In this document: positions 59,861 to 64,000 of the stretch, piece by piece
Position numbering within the stretch: position 1 is the stretch's first letter
Layout of the letters: every line of letters starts with the position of its first letter
Source: Hyphomicrobiales bacterium
Lineage (GTDB): Bacteria; Pseudomonadota; Alphaproteobacteria; Rhizobiales; Rhizobiaceae
Direction: 5' to 3'
Length of the DNA: 64,000 nucleotides
NCBI GenBank assembly: GCA_900466005.1
Contig: UEGQ01000013.1
Coordinates: forward strand, 1 to 64,000
The notes under the pieces: generated by a model
Database searches by the model: none
Seen by the model: only the letters and a program-made list of their open reading frames with translations
What the model was told of the DNA's origin: nothing
Made by a program: the position numbers and the translations under genes

Positions 59861-60886
59861 ATGAAGCCGACCGTCCATGACATTGCCATCCACGCGGGCG
59901 TGAGCCTCGCGACCGTCGACCGGGTGCTCAACAACCGGCCCGGCGTGCGGCAGGAGACGCGCGCGAAGGTCGACGCCGCCGTCGCGGCGCTGGGCTTCGT
60001 GCGGGATATGGCCGCGGCCAATCTTGCGAAGGGGCGCATCTATTCGCTCACCTTCATCCTGCCTTCCAACGACAATTCCTTCATGCGGGGGCTTGCGGCG
60101 GCCGTCGGCGACGCGGTTGCGCGGGCCGCGACCGAACGGCTGGCAATCCGCATCATCGAGGTTCCTGCCTTCGATCCGCAGGCGCTCGCCGCCGCGTTGA
60201 GGGAAGCGGGTCGGGAAAAATCCGCCGGCATCGCGCTGGTCGCGGTCGACGCGCCGGAGGTGCGTGCCGCCATCGACGCGCTCGTCGAGGAGGGCATCCC
60301 CGTTGTGACGCTGGTTTCCGACCTGCCGGGATCGAGGCGGCAGCATTATGCGGGGATCGACAACATCGCGGCCGGCCGCACGGCGGCGAGCCTCATGGGG
60401 CGGTTTCTCGGGCGGGAACCGGGCCGCATCGCGGTTCTGGCGGGTTCGCTGATGGTACGCGACCATCGGGAGCGTTTCGACGGTTTCCGCGCCGTCATGG
60501 AGGCGGAATTCGGCCATCTGCATCTGCTGCCGGTTCTCGAAGGTCGAGACGACCCGGCAACCGCCGAGCGGGTGCTGCGTGAGGCGCTCGCCGCCCATGC
60601 CGAGATCGCCGGCATCTACAGCCTCGGTGCCGGCAATCGCGGTCTTATACGTCTGCTGAAGGAGGTGCGCCGCGCTCGCCGGCCTGCGGTGATCGCCCAC
60701 GAGCTCACCGAGACGACGCGGGCCGCGCTGACCGATGGGCTGATCGATGCGGTGCTCAACCAGGATGCGGGCCACGAGGTCAGAAGCGCGATCCGCGTCT
60801 TGAAGGCGCGGGCGGACGGGCAATCGGTCGTCGAGGCGCAGGAGCGCATCCGTCTCGACATATTTCTGCGGGACAATCTGCCGTAA
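59861..60886 (+). CDS. LacI family transcriptional regulator of xylose genes
   Basis: A 341-residue regulator with an N-terminal LacI helix-turn-helix (TVHDIAIHAGVSLATVDRVLN, 4-24), hinge to about 60, and a periplasmic-binding-like sensor domain (LTFILPSNDNSFMRGLAAAV; IPVVTLVSDLPGSRRQHYAGIDN). GGAGGAG precedes the ATG. It stands 22 bases before xylB in the same direction, so it probably represses the whole block through the two upstream operators and responds to xylose or xylulose. Confidence 0.9.
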   Translation: MKPTVHDIAIHAGVSLATVDRVLNNRPGVRQETRAKVDAAVAALGFVRDMAAANLAKGRIYSLTFILPSNDNSFMRGLAAAVGDAVARAATERLAIRIIEVPAFDPQALAAALREAGREKSAGIALVAVDAPEVRAAIDALVEEGIPVVTLVSDLPGSRRQHYAGIDNIAAGRTAASLMGRFLGREPGRIAVLAGSLMVRDHRERFDGFRAVMEAEFGHLHLLPVLEGRDDPATAERVLREALAAHAEIAGIYSLGAGNRGLIRLLKEVRRARRPAVIAHELTETTRAALTDGLIDAVLNQDAGHEVRSAIRVLKARADGQSVVEAQERIRLDIFLRDNLP

Positions 60887-60908
60887 CGGCCAAAGAATGG
60901 AGTGACAC

Positions 60909-62357
60909 ATGTATCTCGGCCTGGATTTGGGAACCTCGGGCGTCAAGGCGATGCTGATCGGCGGCGACCAGCGCGTCATCGGCTCGGCGAACGGCGCGCT
61001 CGACGTGTCGCGGCCGCATCCCGGCTGGTCGGAACAGGATCCGGCCGATTGGATCCGGGCGACCAGGGAAGCGGTTGCCGGACTCAAGGCGAAGCATCCG
61101 AACGAACTTTCGGCCGTGAAGGGCATCGGGCTCTCCGGCCACATGCACGGCGCGACGCTCATTGACGCCGAGGACCGCGTGCTGCGGCCGTGCATCCTGT
61201 GGAACGACACCCGCAGCCATGCCGAGGCCGCGGCGCTCGACGCCGATCCGCGCTTCCGTGCGATCACCGGCAACATCGTTTTTCCCGGCTTCACCGCACC
61301 GAAGCTCGCTTGGGTCGCGGGGAACGAACCGGAGGTCTTCGCCAAGGTGGCGAAGGTGCTGCTGCCGAAAGACTATCTGCGGCTCTGGCTCACCGGCGAA
61401 TATCTCTCCGACATGTCGGACTCCGCCGGCACGTCCTGGCTCGACACCGGCGCACGGCGGTGGTCGCCGGAGCTGCTATCGGCCACCGGTCTGTCCGAGC
61501 GTCAGATGCCGGGACTGGTCGAGGGAACCGGGGAGGCCGGACGGCTGCGGGCCGAGCTTGCCGGCGAATGGGGCATGGCGGCGGGTGTCGTCGTTGCCGG
61601 CGGGGCCGGCGACAACGCGGCTTCCGCCTGCGGTATGGGCACGGTCGCGGAAGGCCAGGCTTTCGTTTCGCTCGGCACCTCCGGCGTGCTCTTCGCGGCC
61701 AACGGCAGCTATCTGCCGAAACCCGAAAGCGCCGTGCATGCCTTCTGCCATGCGCTTCCCGACACCTGGCACCAGATGGGCGTCATCCTTTCCGCAACCG
61801 ATGCGCTGAACTGGCACTCGGGTGTCACCGGCAAGTCGGCAGGCGAGTTGACGGCCGAGCTCGGCGACACGCTGAAGGCGCCGGGCAGCGTCACCTTCCT
61901 GCCTTACCTCTCGGGCGAGCGCACGCCGCACAACGATGCGAAGATCCGCGGCGCCTTCATCGGCCTCGGGCACGAGAGTGCGCGCGTGGTGCTGACCCAG
62001 GCCGTGCTCGAAGGCGTCACACTTGCCATCCGCGACAATCTCGAGGCGCTGAAATCGGCCGGCACCACGATCGCACGGGTGACGGCGATCGGCGGCGGCT
62101 CGCGCTCGCGCTACTGGCTCGCCTCGATCGCGACGGCGCTCGGCATTCCGGTCGACGTCCCGGCCGATGGGGATTTCGGCGCGGCCTTCGGCGCCGCCCG
62201 CCTCGGCCTGATCGCGGCGACGGGGGCAGATCCGCTTTCCGTCTGCACCGCGCCGAAGACGGCAGAAACGATCGAGCCGGTCACGGCGCTGCGCGGTGCC
62301 TATGAGGAGGCCTACGGGCGCTACCGGGCGCTTTATCCGGCGATCAGGGCGATCTGA
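60909..62357 (+). CDS. xylB: Xylulokinase
   Basis: A 482-residue FGGY kinase that phosphorylates D-xylulose. LDLGTSGVKAML (5-16) is the first phosphate loop; GHMHGATL (78-85) and PCILWNDTR (94-102) match XylB; catalytic base D235 is in AGGAGDNAA. GGAG precedes the ATG. It is separated from xylA by a 140-base gap containing a palindromic repeat. Confidence 0.94.
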   Translation: MYLGLDLGTSGVKAMLIGGDQRVIGSANGALDVSRPHPGWSEQDPADWIRATREAVAGLKAKHPNELSAVKGIGLSGHMHGATLIDAEDRVLRPCILWNDTRSHAEAAALDADPRFRAITGNIVFPGFTAPKLAWVAGNEPEVFAKVAKVLLPKDYLRLWLTGEYLSDMSDSAGTSWLDTGARRWSPELLSATGLSERQMPGLVEGTGEAGRLRAELAGEWGMAAGVVVAGGAGDNAASACGMGTVAEGQAFVSLGTSGVLFAANGSYLPKPESAVHAFCHALPDTWHQMGVILSATDALNWHSGVTGKSAGELTAELGDTLKAPGSVTFLPYLSGERTPHNDAKIRGAFIGLGHESARVVLTQAVLEGVTLAIRDNLEALKSAGTTIARVTAIGGGSRSRYWLASIATALGIPVDVPADGDFGAAFGAARLGLIAATGADPLSVCTAPKTAETIEPVTALRGAYEEAYGRYRALYPAIRAI

Positions 62358-62363
62358 TTTTTC

Positions 62364-62474
62364 CACCTCCCCCTTGAGGGGGGAGGTCGCCGCGAAGCGG
62401 CGGGTGGGGGTGAGAAGCCGCAGTCACCCCACCCCGGACCTGCGGTCCGACCCTCCCCCTCGAGGGGAGGGTGA
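62364..62474. repeat. Palindromic intergenic repeat between xylB and xylA
   Basis: Contains CCTCCCCC-TTGA-GGGGGGAGG, CCGC-GAA-GCGG, a CACCCCACCCC counterpart of GGTGGGGGTG, GGACC-TGC-GGTCC, and CCCTCCCC-CTCGA-GGGGAGGG. It can fold into a branched structure and looks like a rhizobial mobile palindrome family different from the elements at 41267 and 51190. Confidence 0.75.
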
Positions 62475-62497
62475 ACATTTCCAAAGGAGGACTACCC

Positions 62498-63808
62498 ATG
62501 AGCACAGGCTTTTTCGGCGATATCGCCAAAGTGAAATACGAAGGTCCGGAGAGCACCAATCCGCTTGCCTTCCGCCACTACAACCCCGACGAGATCGTCG
62601 CCGGCAAGCGGATGGAAGACCATCTGCGCTTTGCGATCGCCTACTGGCACACCTTCACCTGGCCGGGCGGCGATCCCTTCGGCGGCCAGACCTTCCAGCG
62701 CCCCTGGTTCTCCGACACCATGGAAGCGGCGAAGCTCAAGGCCGACGTCGCCTTCGAGTTCTTCCAGCTTCTCGGCGTGCCTTACTATTGTTTCCATGAC
62801 GCGGATGTCCGGCCGGAAGGCACAAACTTTGCGGAGAACACCCGCAACCTCGGCGAGATCGTCGACTATTTCGAGAAGAAGCAGGCCGAGACCGGCGTCA
62901 AGCTGCTCTGGGGCACGGCGAACCTCTTCTCCAACCGCCGCTTCATGTCGGGCGCTGCCACCAATCCCGATCCGGACGTCTTCGCCTTCTCCGCAGCGAC
63001 CGTGAAGACCTGCATGGATGCGACCCAGCGGCTCGGCGGCGAGAACTATGTGCTGTGGGGTGGCCGCGAGGGCTACGAGACGCTGCTCAACACCGACCTG
63101 AAGCGCGAACTGCACCAGCTCGGCCGCTTCCTCAACCTCGTCGTCGAGTACAAGTACAAGATCGGCTTCAAGGGCACGATCCTGATCGAGCCGAAGCCGC
63201 AGGAGCCGACCAAGCACCAGTACGACTACGATGTCGCCACCGTCTACGCCTTCCTGCAGAAGAACGGGCTGGAAAACGAGGTGAAGGTCAATATCGAGCA
63301 GGGCCATGCGATCCTCGCCGGCCACTCCTTCGAGCATGAGATCGCCATGGCGAACGCCTTCGGCATCTTCGGTTCGATCGACATGAACCGCAACGACTAC
63401 CAGTCCGGCTGGGATACCGACCAGTTCCCGAACAACGTGCCGGAAATGGCGCTCGCCTACTACCACATCCTTGCGGGTGGCGGTTTTGCGACCGGCGGCA
63501 CGAACTTCGACGCCAAGCTGCGGCGCCAGTCACTCGATCCGCAGGATCTGCTGATCGGCCATATCGGCGGCATGGATTGCTGCGCCCGCGGCGTCAAGGC
63601 GGCGGCAAAGATGATCGAGGACCGGGCGCTGTCGAAGCCACTCGAGGAGCGCTACGCCAAGTGGGAGAGCCCGGAAGCGCAGAAGATGCTGCGCGGCGAA
63701 TATTCGCTCGACGAGATCGCCGGCATGGTGGAGCGGGAAAACATCAATCCCGAGCCGAAGTCCGGTCGTCAGGAGTATCTGGAGAACGTCGTCAACCGCT
63801 ACGTCTGA
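62498..63808 (+). CDS. xylA: Xylose isomerase
   Basis: A 436-residue class II xylose isomerase converting D-xylose to D-xylulose. Catalytic H100 and D103 are in [28 protein letters not shown] is the family signature, and [17 protein letters not shown] carries the metal-binding Glu. AAGGAGGA stands at a good distance before the ATG at 62498, ruling against an in-frame start at 62471. It has its own strong ribosome site after the repeat. No xylose importer is in the window. Confidence 0.96.
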   Translation: MSTGFFGDIAKVKYEGPESTNPLAFRHYNPDEIVAGKRMEDHLRFAIAYWHTFTWPGGDPFGGQTFQRPWFSDTMEAAKLKADVAFEFFQLLGVPYYCFHDADVRPEGTNFAENTRNLGEIVDYFEKKQAETGVKLLWGTANLFSNRRFMSGAATNPDPDVFAFSAATVKTCMDATQRLGGENYVLWGGREGYETLLNTDLKRELHQLGRFLNLVVEYKYKIGFKGTILIEPKPQEPTKHQYDYDVATVYAFLQKNGLENEVKVNIEQGHAILAGHSFEHEIAMANAFGIFGSIDMNRNDYQSGWDTDQFPNNVPEMALAYYHILAGGGFATGGTNFDAKLRRQSLDPQDLLIGHIGGMDCCARGVKAAAKMIEDRALSKPLEERYAKWESPEAQKMLRGEYSLDEIAGMVERENINPEPKSGRQEYLENVVNRYV

Positions 63809-63836
63809 GGCGGAAGACCAGAGCGAAGGAAGGGGC

Positions 63837-63856
63837 CGGGGCGTATACGCGCCCCG
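63837..63856 (+). terminator. GC-rich hairpin after xylA
   Basis: CGGGGCG (63837-63843) and CGCCCCG (63850-63856) with a TATACG loop, 29 bases past the xylA stop. No T run follows, so it is a weak candidate. Confidence 0.4.
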
Positions 63857-63901
63857 ACCCTGAACCACTGACGGAGACTGCCGCCGCAGCTCCTCATCCC
63901 C

Positions 63902-63930
63902 CGTCATGCCGGATCGAGCCCGGCATGACG
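63902..63930. repeat. CGTCATGCCGG palindrome near right edge
   Basis: Perfect 11-bp arms CGTCATGCCGG (63902-63912) and CCGGCATGACG (63920-63930) with a 7-base loop. This is a sequence type often repeated in rhizobial intergenic DNA. I see no gene in 63809-64000. Confidence 0.6.
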
Positions 63931-64000
63931 TCAGCCTTGCGAGCGCCCGGGTTCGTCGACAGCTCCGGCCTTCTGCTTTGGGGGAGGGTCCGCGTCACCC

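Overview
The window is GC-rich chromosomal DNA from an alphaproteobacterium of the Rhizobiaceae, most likely Sinorhizobium/Ensifer or a close relative. The evidence is a strong GC3 bias, many binding-protein-dependent ABC importers, an ExoD homologue, a two-permease SitABCD manganese importer with twin Mur-like boxes, a phaC-MaoC/Pta-ackA cluster, the EmrAB/TetR and xylAB/LacI loci, and RIME-like intergenic palindromes. Nearly everything is intact. There is no rRNA, convincing tRNA, phage, insertion sequence or CRISPR array.

Left part (1-27 kb). A short-chain dehydrogenase is cut by the left edge. A dipeptidase and a five-gene peptide ABC importer follow (382-6702). On the minus strand, phaC, a MaoC-Pta fusion, ackA and phnM run as one block (12452 to 6748), with an S58 peptidase upstream. 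An exporter made of HlyD, an RbbA-like fused ATPase/permease and an ABC-2 permease (13752-18623) follows an FNR/FixK-type box. Next come a FAD amino-acid oxidase-like gene and a second peptide-family importer split between divergent transcripts (permeases and binding protein on minus; M20 amidohydrolase and a double ATPase on plus).

Middle (27-45 kb). This is a mix of housekeeping and accessory genes: exoD, a nitrilase-family hydrolase, an EI24/CysZ-like membrane protein, a VOC protein divergent from a TetR regulator across a clear operator, nth, a DUF2244 protein, an Ada-like repair regulator, tal, an SH3 protein and a small monooxygenase-fold protein. A polyamine block (binding protein, ATPase, two permeases, gamma-aminobutyraldehyde dehydrogenase) has the same gene order as E. 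coli ydcSTUVW. A LysR/EamA divergent pair and a full-length ArsA ATPase without other ars genes follow.

Right part (45-64 kb). sitABCD is followed by a membrane-anchored protein of unknown function, lysS and gltX, an SLC13/RCK transporter, terC, the TetR-emrA-emrB efflux locus, and a xylose block (LacI regulator, xylB, xylA) whose regulator sits behind two tandem palindromic operators.

I found no wholly new multi-gene system. The best leads are: the MaoC domain that has lost its hydratase motif inside the phaC-pta-ackA-phnM block; the ArsA ATPase next to the manganese importer; the unknown gene at 48870-49568; and several well-defined operators (30125-30169, 48744-48813, 56803-56816, 59791-59827, 13619-13632). 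Coordinates and protein features were read by eye; no database search was run.
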